This document shows, piece after piece, positions 18,247-28,000 of a stretch of 29,212 bases of DNA. The notes under the pieces were generated by a model that worked only from the letters and a program-made list of their open reading frames with translations, had not been told where the DNA came from and ran no database searches. The stretch is from the NCBI GenBank assembly GCA_020846575.1, contig JADLDQ010000270.1:1-29212 (forward strand), read 5' to 3'. The translations under genes and the position numbers were made by a program. Origin of the DNA: Burkholderiales bacterium. GTDB taxonomy: Bacteria; Pseudomonadota; Gammaproteobacteria; Burkholderiales; SG8-39. Within the stretch, counting starts at the first letter, position 1. The number at the start of each line of letters is the position of its first letter.

Positions 18247-19725
18247 TCACTTCAACTGGTACGCGGGATCGAGGGCGAGGGCGCGCAGCGCCTCGCGTGG
18301 CGCGGCGGCGGCGCTCGCCGGCGTGACCGCCTCGAACGCGAGCAGCGTGCGCTGCGGCGATGCCTGCGCGGCGCACACGCGGGCGAACCAGCCCTCGGCG
18401 TCGACCCGCGAGCTCGCGAGTTCGCGCAGCGCGCCGCGCCGGGCCTCGCGGATGACTTGCTGCGGCGTTTGCGCGCGCCCGGCCGCCGGAAGAGCCGCTG
18501 CCGTCATCGCGGGCGTCGCCCCCGTGGCCTCGCCGCGCAGCAGCCGCTCGACGAACTGCTTGCGCGCGAGCAGCGTGGCCGAGTCTATCCAGGCCTCGCC
18601 GCCAGGCCAGCCCTTCACGTTGGGCGGCGCGAACAGGTTCTGTCCCAGCCCCGCCATGACGAAGGCGTAAGGCAGCGGGTCGCCAATACGCGCCTCGAGC
18701 GCGCGCAGCGTGCCGACCACGAACTCGGCGGGCGATTTCACCAGCGTGCCTCGGTTCTGCGGCGCCCAGAATGCGGCCGAGGAGAGCAGCGCCCGCAGCG
18801 CCTCGTCGATCCGGTAGCCGCTGGCGCGAAAGCGCGCCGCCACGCGCTCCAGCTCCGCGGCGTGCGCTTGCGGTGCGACGAACTCGCGCCAGAGCTTGCC
18901 CGCCACGTGCAACGCGGTCGCCGGTTCGGCGAGCAGGATGTCGAGCACTTCTGCGCCTTCGAAGCGGCCGGTGCGGCCCAGCACGGTCTTCGTGCCGCCA
19001 TCGTGCGCGAACGGCCGCTGCAGGAAGGCGCCGCTCTCGGGGTCGATCGACCAGCCGGTGAAGGCCCTTGCTGCTTCGCGCACGTCCTGCTCGCCGTAGC
19101 GCCCCTCGCCCAGGGTGAAGAGTTCCATCAGCTCGCGCGCGAAATTCTCGTTCGGGCGTCCGGCGCGACTGGTGGCTGTATCGAGGTACAGGAGCATCGC
19201 CGGGTCGCGCGAGACCGCGTGCAGCAGTTCGTCGAAACGCCCGAGCGCGTGCCGCCGCAAGAGCAGATTCTGCCGGTAGAGCATCGCGGTGAAGCGCACC
19301 TTGCGCTGGCTGGTGGCGAAGTGGCCGTGCCAGAAGAGCGTCATGCGCTCGGTGAGCGGCGATAAGGTCTCGAGCATCTCCCGCGTCCACCACGCGCGAA
19401 GCGCCAGGCCGCAACGGACTTCGGCGGCGAGCAGCGCATTGCGAGCCTCGACGCTCGCGGCGCGAAGCGCGCGCGGTGACGTCCCCGCCTGCAGCGCACA
19501 GGCGGGCGGCGCGGCCGCCGCCTCGGTGCGCGCGCCCGAGAGCAGCCGCTCGACGCCCTGCTCGCGCGTCAGGACCGCGAAGTCGCGGATCTCCGCGACG
19601 CTCGGGCCGAAGCCGGTGCGCCCGAGCAGGTGGCGCGCGTCGTCCCAGCCCATGCCCGAGGCGAGGGCGGGCGCGGCGCTGCACAAAGCGAAGCCGAGCG
19701 CGCAGCGCGCGACGATGCCGCACAT
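18247..19725 (-). CDS. DUF1800 domain protein, exported
   Basis: The protein has 492 residues. A Sec-type signal peptide precedes the cut near ALASG (residue 24). DUF1800 landmarks are ARHLLGRTGFGPS, MTLFWHGHFATS, ENFARELMELFTLGEG, ARAFTGWSID and PPNVKGWPGGEAW. The function is unknown; DUF1800 and DUF1501 proteins are commonly encoded as a pair and are thought to act together in the periplasm or outside the cell. It is the middle gene of a three-gene minus-strand unit. The start is ATG 19725 at the signal peptide; the longer open frame upstream has no signal-like sequence. Confidence 0.9.
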   Translation of the reverse strand: MCGIVARCALGFALCSAAPALASGMGWDDARHLLGRTGFGPSVAEIRDFAVLTREQGVERLLSGARTEAAAAPPACALQAGTSPRALRAASVEARNALLAAEVRCGLALRAWWTREMLETLSPLTERMTLFWHGHFATSQRKVRFTAMLYRQNLLLRRHALGRFDELLHAVSRDPAMLLYLDTATSRAGRPNENFARELMELFTLGEGRYGEQDVREAARAFTGWSIDPESGAFLQRPFAHDGGTKTVLGRTGRFEGAEVLDILLAEPATALHVAGKLWREFVAPQAHAAELERVAARFRASGYRIDEALRALLSSAAFWAPQNRGTLVKSPAEFVVGTLRALEARIGDPLPYAFVMAGLGQNLFAPPNVKGWPGGEAWIDSATLLARKQFVERLLRGEATGATPAMTAAALPAAGRAQTPQQVIREARRGALRELASSRVDAEGWFARVCAAQASPQRTLLAFEAVTPASAAAAPREALRALALDPAYQLK

Positions 19726-19756
19726 GCCGCTCGCGCCCGGCGCGCGGCGCGACGGC

Positions 19757-20047
19757 TCAACGGCGCCCGCGGCCCGGTTCGCGGTAGATCTCGCGTCCAT
19801 GCTCGTCGATGTCCCGGCGCAGCTGCCGCCGTTCCTCGGGGGACAGGCGCTGGAAATGCGGGCGCTCGCCGCCGCCCATGCGATGGTCGACCTGCTTGGC
19901 CGGCGGCCGGGCCTCCGCAGGGCGAGGCGGTGGGAAGCGGCGCGGCTCCGGGTGCGGCGGCTGCGCCAGCGCCGTTGCGGCAAGGCAGGCGAGCGCAAGC
20001 GCCGCCACGCGCTTCACGAACACGACGCACCGCGATTCGAGCTTCAT
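19757..20047 (-). CDS. Small exported Pro/Arg-rich protein
   Basis: The protein has 96 residues. Its N-terminus carries a hydrophobic signal sequence ending near ALAQPP (about residue 28). The mature part is rich in Pro and Arg, with a C-terminal charged helix around LSPEERRQLRRDIDEHGR. I recognise the helix as a recurrent motif in small betaproteobacterial exported proteins but can assign no function. The start is ATG 20047, because the signal peptide begins there; the frame continues upstream without similarity. It is the first gene of the DUF1800-DUF1501 unit, divergent from risA. The helix could bind an anionic surface or partner, but that is speculation. Confidence 0.7.
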   Translation of the reverse strand: MKLESRCVVFVKRVAALALACLAATALAQPPHPEPRRFPPPRPAEARPPAKQVDHRMGGGERPHFQRLSPEERRQLRRDIDEHGREIYREPGRGRR

Positions 20048-20230
20048 TCGCCGCCTGTCTCCAGCCGCCAGCGCCGGTGCGCACGAGCGCCCGGCCGCGT
20101 GGCCGGCATCTCGCTCTCGCACCTCATCCTACCGCCTCGCTTTCCCGCCGCATTTTCCTCCACACGCACAGGAAAGTCCCGCTTGCGCAGACTACGCCGT
20201 GCGCGCGGCCGGATCACGCGCCCGCGGCGG

Positions 20231-20280
20231 GCGAATGTAAGGATTTGTTTCGCCTTCCAGGCCGGCAATCAATTGTTACC
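20231..20280. promoter_or_regulatory. AT-rich candidate regulatory region between the DUF1800 operon and risA
   Basis: Within the 292-bp divergent gap this is the only AT-rich island. It contains GCGAATGTAAGGATTTGTTT ending in CGC, with GCGAA/TTCGC inverted ends, and then GGCAATCAATTGTTACC, an imperfect dyad around CAATTG. These could be promoter and binding elements, perhaps for autoregulation by the adjacent OmpR-type regulator. No consensus site was proven, and no clear -35/-10 pair is visible. Confidence 0.3.
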
Positions 20281-20339
20281 CGGCGAGCGCGTGAGCGCGC
20301 TTTGTGCGCGCGCACGCGGGCGGTTACCATCCGCGCATC

Positions 20340-21074
20340 ATGGCCCAGAACAAGACCCGCATCCTGGTGGTCGACGACGACCTGCGCCTGCGCGACCTGC
20401 TCCAGCGCTACCTCACCGAGCAGGGCTTCGCCGCCGTCACCGTGTCGGACGCCGCCGGCATGGATCGCGCCATGCTGCGCGAGCGTTTCGACCTGGTGGT
20501 GCTCGACATCATGATGCCCGGCGAGGACGGCCTTTCGGTCTGCCGCCGCCTGCGCGGCACGAAGAACACCGTGCCCATCATCATGCTCACCGCCAGGGGT
20601 GAGGACGTGGACCGCATCGTGGGCCTGGAGATGGGCGCAGACGACTACCTGCCCAAGCCGTTCAACCCGCGCGAGCTGGTGGCCCGCATCAACGCGGTGC
20701 TGCGCCGGCGCGGGGCGCCGGCCCCGCCCGGGGCCCCGGATCCCGAGGCGGGCGTCGTGAGCTTCGGCGGCATGAGCGGTAATCTTTCCGCCCGGACGCT
20801 GGACAAGGACGGCAAGTCCACGCCGCTCACCACCGGCGAATTCGCGCTGCTCAAGGTGCTGGTGACCCACCCGCGCACGCCGCTGTCGCGCGACAAGCTG
20901 ATGGAGCTCGCGCGCGGCCGCGAGTACGAGGTGTTCGACCGCTCCATCGACGTGCAGATCTCGCGTCTTCGCAAGCTGATCGAGTCGGACCCCGCGCGTC
21001 CGGGCTACATCCAGACCGTGTGGGGATTCGGCTACGTGTTCGTGCCCGACGGCACGCGCGCAGGTTCCACCTGA
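20340..21074 (+). CDS. risA: OmpR-family response regulator, RisA-like
   Basis: The protein has 244 residues. The receiver domain has the acidic pair D12-D13, the phosphoacceptor D56 in VVLDIMMPGEDG, and the conserved lysine in DDYLPKPFNP. A winged-helix output domain (about 140-240) ends in RPGYIQTVWGFGYVF. The N-terminal sequence is most like betaproteobacterial RisA/OmpR. RisA-type regulators control envelope and stress or virulence genes in Bordetella; the role here is not known. The start is ATG 20340; an in-frame start 12 codons upstream is possible but not family-like. The cognate kinase gene follows 26 bp later. Confidence 0.9.
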   Translation: MAQNKTRILVVDDDLRLRDLLQRYLTEQGFAAVTVSDAAGMDRAMLRERFDLVVLDIMMPGEDGLSVCRRLRGTKNTVPIIMLTARGEDVDRIVGLEMGADDYLPKPFNPRELVARINAVLRRRGAPAPPGAPDPEAGVVSFGGMSGNLSARTLDKDGKSTPLTTGEFALLKVLVTHPRTPLSRDKLMELARGREYEVFDRSIDVQISRLRKLIESDPARPGYIQTVWGFGYVFVPDGTRAGST

Positions 21075-21100
21075 TCGGACGCTTCGCTTTCGCGCCGCAC

Positions 21101-22426
21101 ATGCGCTGGCCGCAGTCACTGCTGTGGCGGACCTTCCTGCTGCTCGCGCTCCTGTCGCTGGCGAGCACCGCCGGGTGGTTCCTGATCTTCCGCGCCTACG
21201 AACAGGAGCCTCGCGCCCGCCAGATCGCCCAGAACCTGGTGAGCACGGTAAACCTCACCCGCGCCGCTCTGCTCAGCGCCCAGGCGCAGCTGCGCCGCGA
21301 GCTGCTCGCCGAGCTGGCCGCGCGCGAGAACATCCAGGTCTATCCGGCCGAGCCCGGCGAGGCCCTTGAGCCGGCGCCCGAGGATCCGCTGGTGCGCCTG
21401 GTGTTCCGCGAGGTACGCGAGCAGCTCGGCGAGGACACCCGCTTCGCTTACCGGCGCGACGGCGTTCCCGGCTTCTGGGTGAGCTTCGATATCGACGGCG
21501 ACGAGTACTGGGTGCGGGTGCCGATGGAGCGCCTGGAGCGCCAGCTCGCGCTGCAATGGCTGGGATGGGGGGCGCTGGCGCTCGCCCTGTCGCTCATCGC
21601 CGCCTACTGGGTCGTCTCGCGCCTGTCCGGGCGGCTGGAACGGCTCGCCCGGGCCGCGGGGGAACTCGGGCGTGGCCGCTCCCTGCCCGCCGTGCCCGAG
21701 GAAGGCCCGGCCGAGATGCGGGCGCTGTCGCGTGCCTTCAACCAGATGACGCGCGACCTCGCGCGGCTGGAACAGGACCGCGCGCTGATCCTCGCCGGCG
21801 TCTCGCACGACCTGCGCACGCCGCTCGCGCGCCTGCGCCTGGGCGTGGAGATGAGCGCCGCGGACGATTCGCTGCGCGAGGGCATGATCACCGACATCGA
21901 GGAGATGGACCGCATCATCGGCCAGTTCCTCGAGTTCGCGCGCCTGGGCGGCGGCGGCAAGGGCGCCGAAGCCCCGGCCGGCGATGCACTCGCCCGGGTC
22001 GAGCTGTCGGCGCTCGCATCCGAGGTGATCGAGCACTACGCGAGGCTCGGCTACGCCATCGGCGGCGAGCGCGCGCCGGATCTGGCCGTGCGGGGGCGAC
22101 CCCAGGCGCTGCGGCGCGCGCTGCACAACCTCGCCGACAACGCCATCCGCTACGGCGCGCCGCCGCTGGAGCTGTGCCTGCGCCCCCAGGGACGATTCGC
22201 CGTGATCGAGATGCTCGACCGCGGCCCGGGCATACCCGAGAGCGAAGCCGAGCGCATGAAACTTCCGTTCACCCGCCTGGACAGCGCGCGCGGCGGCGTC
22301 TCCGGCTCGGGGCTGGGACTGGCGATCGTGAACCGCATCGCGCAGGCGCACGGCGGGCGGCTGGAGATCGGGCCCCGCGAGGGCGGCGGCCTCGCCGCAC
22401 GCCTCGTGCTGCCAGGTTCGGCGTGA
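21101..22426 (+). CDS. risS: EnvZ/RisS-like sensor histidine kinase
   Basis: The protein has 441 residues and sits in the inner membrane. The first membrane segment is near residues 9-28, a periplasmic sensor region of about 120 residues follows, and the second segment lies near 150-175. A HAMP linker leads to the dimerisation domain with phospho-accepting H236 in GVSHDLRTPLARLRLG. The ATPase domain shows the N box (HNLADNAIRYG), G1 (DRGPGIPE) and G2 (GSGLGLAIVNRIAQAHGG). The start is ATG 21101, after the regulator stop; an open frame extends into the regulator gene but lacks family sequence. It almost certainly phosphorylates the RisA-like product. The stimulus is unknown. Confidence 0.92.
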   Translation: MRWPQSLLWRTFLLLALLSLASTAGWFLIFRAYEQEPRARQIAQNLVSTVNLTRAALLSAQAQLRRELLAELAARENIQVYPAEPGEALEPAPEDPLVRLVFREVREQLGEDTRFAYRRDGVPGFWVSFDIDGDEYWVRVPMERLERQLALQWLGWGALALALSLIAAYWVVSRLSGRLERLARAAGELGRGRSLPAVPEEGPAEMRALSRAFNQMTRDLARLEQDRALILAGVSHDLRTPLARLRLGVEMSAADDSLREGMITDIEEMDRIIGQFLEFARLGGGGKGAEAPAGDALARVELSALASEVIEHYARLGYAIGGERAPDLAVRGRPQALRRALHNLADNAIRYGAPPLELCLRPQGRFAVIEMLDRGPGIPESEAERMKLPFTRLDSARGGVSGSGLGLAIVNRIAQAHGGRLEIGPREGGGLAARLVLPGSA

Positions 22427-22468
22427 AATAATCGCCGCCTCCAGCCATCGCAACGAACGGACATCGAC

Positions 22469-24157
22469 ATGTCGCAGGACTGGCACGCGCGGCTGCCGCA
22501 GCCGCATCTGCGCACCCAGATCGAGAAGAACGTGTTCGTCACCATGCGCGACGGGGTGCGGCTGTGCGTGGACGTGTACCGGCCGGCCGCCCCGGGACGG
22601 TTTCCCGGGCTGCTGGGCCTGTCGCCCTATTCCAAGGACGTGCAGACGCTGCCGGTGCACGAGTACCCGACCGACCGCGAACTGGGCAACGGGGGCATCG
22701 AGGCGGGGGACAGCGAGTACTTCGTTTCGCGCGGCTACGTACACGTGATCGCCGACGCGCGCGGCACCGGCCACTCCGGGGGAGCGTACCGGGTGTTCTC
22801 GCTCGCCGAGCAGCTCGACGGCTGCGACCTCGTCGAATGGATGGCGGCGCAGCCCTGGTGCGACGGCAACGTCGGGATGATCGGCAGCTCCTACTTCGCC
22901 ATGATCCAGCTGCTCGTCGCCGGGCATCGCCCGCCCCACCTGAAGGCGATCTTCCCGGTCGACTCGGCCACCGACATGTACCGCCACTGGGCCTACCACG
23001 GCGGCGTCCTCCAGGCCTCGTTCGCCTCCACCTGGTGGGAGGGGAGCCTGGTCGCTCACACCGCGGACAAGGCGGATCTGCCCGAGGATGAACTCGCGCG
23101 CATCGTCGCGGCGCAGAAGGCGAACCCCGAGCTCGCCTGCAACCCGCGCATGTGGAAGGCGCTGGAGTTTCCATTCACCAACCCGCATCTGTTCGACCTG
23201 CTGGTGCATCCCCTGGACGGGCCGTTCTACTGGGAACGCTCGGCCTGGCGCCGCTTGGGCGATATCGGGATACCGACCTTCCTTCTCGGCCGCTGGACCT
23301 CGTGGAACATCCACCTGCCCGGCTCGTTTTCCGCCTACGAGGCAATCCGCGGCCCCAAGCGCCTGTTCATGACCGTGCCGGAGTCGGGCGCGGGTTTCAA
23401 CCGCCCCTGGCACGAGAACCACGACCTGGTGCTGCGCTGGTACGAGCACTGGTTGAGGGGCAACGACACCGGGGTGATGGAGGAGCCGCCGATCACGCTC
23501 TACGTGCAGGGAACCGACCGCTACCGCCACGAGAACGAGTGGCCGCTCGCGCGCACCTGCTGGACCGAGTTCTTCCTCGGGCCCCAGCGTTCGCTGCGGT
23601 GCGAGGGACCCGGTTGGAACGAGCGCCCGGACAGTTTCGAGAACGCCGTGGGTCTCGCACCCGGGCAGAAGGTGCCGGGGCTGCGCTACACCGCCGCGCC
23701 GCTCGCGGCGGACCTGGAACTCACCGGACCGATATCGCTGACGCTTTTCGCCTCCATCACCGGCGCCGACACCAGCTGGATCGTCGAGCTGGAGGACCTC
23801 GCTCCAGACGGCGCCTGCCGCCGGGTGTCCATCGGCTGGCTGCGCGCTTCCCACCGCGAGATCGACCCGGACAAATCCAGGCCGTGGAAACCCTGGCATG
23901 CGCACACCCGCGAGCTGCCGGTGGAGCCCGGCAGGGTGACCGAGTACGCCATCGAGATGCGCGAGACCTCGTACGTGTTCCGGGCCGGACACCGGCTGCA
24001 GCTCCTCTTGAAGGCCCAGGACGCGCCCTGGGAAGGCGCCGCGTACTACTACCGGATCTCGGTGCACCTGCCGCCGGCGCAGGTGATGCGACACCGGGTG
24101 TTCCACACTCCGGAATTCCCGTCGCGGCTGCTGCTGCCGGTGATACCGGGGAGCTAG
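22469..24157 (+). CDS. CocE/NonD-family alpha/beta hydrolase with atypical active-site residues
   Basis: The protein has 562 residues. An N-terminal alpha/beta-hydrolase domain includes VTMRDGVRLCVDVYRP, ADARGTGHSGG and the nucleophile elbow MIGSSYFAM (Ser141). A C-terminal jelly-roll domain (about 380-562) ends the protein, as in X-Pro dipeptidyl-peptidase-like and cocaine-esterase proteins. In CocE the acid is an Asp in a GWYD block and the base a His in a GPW.H block. Here the acid region reads GRWTSWNIHLPG (274-285; Asn280 or Thr277 at the Asp site), and the expected His block reads MTVPESGAGF. H315 or H318 just after might substitute. The substrate is unknown. It lies 42 bp after risS on the same strand. 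Confidence 0.82.
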   Translation: MSQDWHARLPQPHLRTQIEKNVFVTMRDGVRLCVDVYRPAAPGRFPGLLGLSPYSKDVQTLPVHEYPTDRELGNGGIEAGDSEYFVSRGYVHVIADARGTGHSGGAYRVFSLAEQLDGCDLVEWMAAQPWCDGNVGMIGSSYFAMIQLLVAGHRPPHLKAIFPVDSATDMYRHWAYHGGVLQASFASTWWEGSLVAHTADKADLPEDELARIVAAQKANPELACNPRMWKALEFPFTNPHLFDLLVHPLDGPFYWERSAWRRLGDIGIPTFLLGRWTSWNIHLPGSFSAYEAIRGPKRLFMTVPESGAGFNRPWHENHDLVLRWYEHWLRGNDTGVMEEPPITLYVQGTDRYRHENEWPLARTCWTEFFLGPQRSLRCEGPGWNERPDSFENAVGLAPGQKVPGLRYTAAPLAADLELTGPISLTLFASITGADTSWIVELEDLAPDGACRRVSIGWLRASHREIDPDKSRPWKPWHAHTRELPVEPGRVTEYAIEMRETSYVFRAGHRLQLLLKAQDAPWEGAAYYYRISVHLPPAQVMRHRVFHTPEFPSRLLLPVIPGS

Positions 24158-24367
24158 CAGGCGCAGGTGGCCGCCACAAGACCCGCGCCGCGATCCGAGC
24201 CGGCAATGGAGCGCACATGCAAGGCCCTGGCCGATTCTCCATCGTGGCAGGCGCAATCCTCCCAGGACTTTCCTCGGGTAAGGGAGAACTCGCCGGCCGC
24301 GGCGCTCGGGCGCAGCGGCTGACGGCGCCAGGGGCTGCGCAGCGCGCGGACGAAGGATGAGCAGCCC

Positions 24368-24901
24368 ATGAAAGCAGCCGCCTGGCTGCTGGTCTTCGCC
24401 GGCCTGCTCTGCGGGCCCGGCTACTGGTTCTACGCCGAGGCGGTGAGCGGCGAGGCCGCCGGCACCTACCGCGGCGCCTCGTTCACGCTGCGGCTCGATC
24501 CGGGCATGAACCCGGTCGGATTCCTCGTGTCGCCGCCCGACAACGACACGCCGCAGGACCGGCGCTACACCGCCTCGCTCACGATCGACGGCTTTCCGGC
24601 GATGGAACGCTCGTTCGTGGTGCCCGGAGTAGAACCGAGCGGCCGCGTCTCGCGCAGCCCGGCGACCTCCGTGGTGCTGGGCTCGTTCCGGGTGCCGGAC
24701 GCAGGCGAGTATCGCCTCACGATCACGGCGCAAGGCGCCGGCGCGCAGCACGCGAGCCAGGCGCTCCAGGGCATGACGACCGAGGTGAGGCGCAATCTCG
24801 TGACCCCGGACATGCGCGTGGTCTGGGCCGGGGTGGGATCGATGGCGCTCGGCCTGCTGATCGTCCTGCTGCGCCGTCACGGCGAGCCCCGCGGCGGCTG
24901 A
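24368..24901 (+). CDS. Unrecognised bitopic membrane protein
   Basis: The protein has 177 residues. A hydrophobic segment at the N-terminus (about 5-22) and a second at about 150-170 flank an extracytoplasmic region that looks beta-rich (FTLRLDPGMNPVGFLVSPP, RYTASLTIDGFPAMERSFVV, GEYRLTITAQGAG). The C-terminus is a short basic tail. The layout suggests a periplasmic beta-sandwich held by one or two membrane anchors. I recognise no family. AAGGA lies near 24354, at a somewhat long spacing from the ATG. The 210-bp gap before it shows no gene or clear hairpin. Confidence 0.65.
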   Translation: MKAAAWLLVFAGLLCGPGYWFYAEAVSGEAAGTYRGASFTLRLDPGMNPVGFLVSPPDNDTPQDRRYTASLTIDGFPAMERSFVVPGVEPSGRVSRSPATSVVLGSFRVPDAGEYRLTITAQGAGAQHASQALQGMTTEVRRNLVTPDMRVVWAGVGSMALGLLIVLLRRHGEPRGG

Positions 24902-25044
24902 GCGCAGCGGGCAGGCGCCGGCGCACGCACGCTCGATCGCCGCGGCGGAGCCCGTGGTCGCGGCGGCCCGGGTCGCTGGCGCCCGTGCGGTTCGCGCGCA
25001 ATGCCGCTTGCCGGCCGCTGCACGTCCACCTTACCCTGTCCAGC

Positions 25045-28000
25045 ATGTACTCGAAAGCGGGAGCGGCGCTCGGTGTCCTGGCCGCCGTGTTCCTGCTGCT
25101 TTGCGCCTGCCCGCCGGCCCGCGGCGCCGATCCCTTCGTCGAGGGCGAGGTGCTCGTGGGCTTTCGCCCGGGCATCGCGCTCGGGCGGATCGCGGCGTTC
25201 GAGCAGCGCAATGGTCTGGTTCGCACCCGCGCATTTCCCCAGATTCGCGCCTACCGTTACCGCCTGCCGCCGGGCGAGGCGACCATGGACGCGGTGGCGC
25301 GGCTGGGCGCCGATCCGATCGTCGCCTATGCGGAGCCGAACTGGCTGCTGAGGCGCCAGGCGCTGCCCGCCGATCCGAGCTTTCCCGAGCAGTGGTACCT
25401 GCGCAATACCGGGCAGGCGGTCAACGGCGATTCGGGTCCCGCGGGCGAGGACATCCGCTGGGTCGAGGCGATGGCTGTGTTCAGCGGCACGCGCGAGATC
25501 GTGGTGGCGGTGCTCGACTCGGGCATCGCTCTGGGTCATCCCGAGCTCGCCGGGCGCATGTGGACCAATGCGGGCGACCCGGATCCGGCCAACGGCGCGG
25601 ACGAGGACGACAACGGTTACATCGACGACGGCAACGGCTGGGATTTCTACGGCGGCAACGCATCGCCCTGGGACCAGAACGGCCACGGCACCCTGGTCGC
25701 GAGCCTGATCGCTGCGCGCCGCGACAACGGTGCAGGCGGCGCGGGGGTTTCGCCCAGCGCGCGCATCATGGACCTTCGGGTAGCGAGCGCGGGCGGTGAC
25801 CTGGGGCTGACGGCCACCGGCGATGTCATCGCCGCGCTCCTGTACGCCGGGCTGCGCGGCGCGCGTATCGTCAACGCGAGCTTCGGCGGCAGCTCCTACA
25901 GTGCGAGCACCGAGGCGGCGGTGCGCTGGCTGAACGGCAAGGGCGTGCTGCTGGTGGCCGCGGCCGGCAACGGCGGCGGCAACGGCATCGGCGACAACAA
26001 CGAGCACACGCCCTTCTATCCCGCCTCCTACGCTTCGCCCAACGTGATCGCGGTCGCCGCGACCGACCGCAGTGGGGCGCTGGCCGACTTCTCCAACTAC
26101 GGCGGGACATCGGTCCACATCGCCGCCCCGGGCACCGACATCTTCGGCGCCGATCTGCAGCGGGGCGTGATCTTCGGCGAGCGCTTCGACGCCGGCGCGC
26201 CGGGATGGACGAGCGGCTCGGCGCCCGGTTCATCGATCAGCGCGCCCTGGTCCTTCTACACCGACGCCGAAGGCAACCACTGGGCGCGCGACGGCCCCAG
26301 CGACTACGCGCAGAACAGCGACACCTGGTTCATGACCCCTTCCATCCAGACCGGCATCGCGACCCGCATCAACTACCGGCGCTCGCTCTACCTCGCCTCG
26401 GGCGACTGCTTCCGTTTCGAGGTCTCCGAGGACGACGGCCTCACCTGGACCACGCCTGGCCATCCCTTCTGCGGTCCGGCGAACTCGGACGCGGTGCGCG
26501 ACATCGACCTTTCCGAGTACGACCTGAAGACCGTTCGCGTGCGCTTCCGGCTGACCTCGGACGGTTCGTCCCAGTCCGACGGCGTATACCTCGATTACGT
26601 GGACATCACCAGCGTCATGACCTCGAGCTACGAAGGCACCGAGTACCAGTACGCGAGCGGCACCTCGTTCGCCGCGCCGCTCGTCTCCGGCGTCGCCGCC
26701 CTCGCCTGGTCGCAGCGGCCGGATCTGAGCGCGAGCCAGGTGCGCCAGATCCTGCTCTCCAGCGCGCGGCCCGATGCGCGCCTCGCGGGACGCGTGAGCT
26801 CGGGCGGCAAGCTGGACGCCGCGGCTGCCCTCGCGGCCGCCATCGCCACGCCGCCGGGCATCGGTCTGTCCTCCGAGGCGCTCGCCTTCGGCCGGCAGAC
26901 GATCGGAACGACGGCCGCGCCGCGTACGGTCCTCCTGTCCAACCTCGGAACCGCCGGCATCAACCTCACCGGAATCACATCGAGCGATCCCGCCGTGTTT
27001 CCGCTGCAAAGCGACTGTCCGCTCGGCGCTGTCCTTTCAGCGGGGGCGAGCTGCGCCCTCTCCGCCCGCTTCGCGCCCGGCGCCTCCGGAGAGTCCGGCG
27101 GCACCGTCCGCATCGATTCCGATGCGCCCGGCAGCCCGCACGTCGTGAACTTCATCGGGGTGGGCGCCGTCGACGGTACGCCGCCGAGCGTTCCCGGAGG
27201 GCTTGCCGCACAGGCGCTCGGCGCTTCGCGCATCGGCCTGGCGTGGTCGGCGTCGAGCGACGACGTCGGCATCGCCGCCTACCGCGTGCTTCGCAACGGC
27301 GCGATGGCAGCCGAAGTCTCCGGTGCGACCGGCACGTTCGTCGATGCCGGCCTCGCTGCGCTCACCACCTACGGCTACGCGGTCCAGGCCTGCGACGCGG
27401 CGGGCAACTGCTCCGCGGCGTCCGATCCTGCCTTCGCCGCCACCGGCCCGGCGCCTGTCCTTACCGTCACCGTGGCGACAGCCGGCGGCACGGTGACCAG
27501 CACGCCCGCCGCCATCGACTGCACCTCGGCGGGCGGCGCCTGCGCGGCGACAGTCCCCGAGGACCAGCCCATCACCCTCACCGCCGCTGCGGCCTCGGGT
27601 TACGTGTTCGGCGGCTGGACGGGCGAGTGCGCCCAGCCCACCGGCGTGTGCACGCTCGCGATGAGCGCGAACCGCGCGGCGAGCGCCGCCTTCGCGCCCG
27701 GCGCCGCGCTGCCGATCGCCGCCTCCGGCTTCAACCTCGCGGGCAACGGCACCGGCGTGCCGCTCGATGTCCTTGGCGCTTTCGGCGACGCCGACCACCC
27801 GGTGCCGGGCGTGAGCGAACGCGTCGAATCGGTGTGGAACTGGAACGCCGCCACCCGCAAGTGGCGCTTCCACGCCCCGCAGCTCACCCAGGCCGCCAAC
27901 GCCGCCTACGCCGCCGCCCGGGGGTACGAGCCGCTCGCCACGATCGCGCCGGGAGAGGGCTACTGGCTGAACGTGACCGAGCCGACCGTGCTCTTTGTCC

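Noticed and set aside
17072..19723. 883-codon minus-strand frame spanning DUF1800 and DUF1501
   Set aside because: Only its second part is the true DUF1501 frame. The first part is out of frame with DUF1800, so this is not a fusion; two separate genes fit signal peptides and family lengths.
21116..24880. Very long minus-strand open frame (1254 codons) opposite risS, the hydrolase and the orphan membrane gene
   Set aside because: It is antisense to clear genes, is rich in His, Gln, Arg and Gly, and shows no domain. GC-rich DNA commonly gives long antisense open frames.
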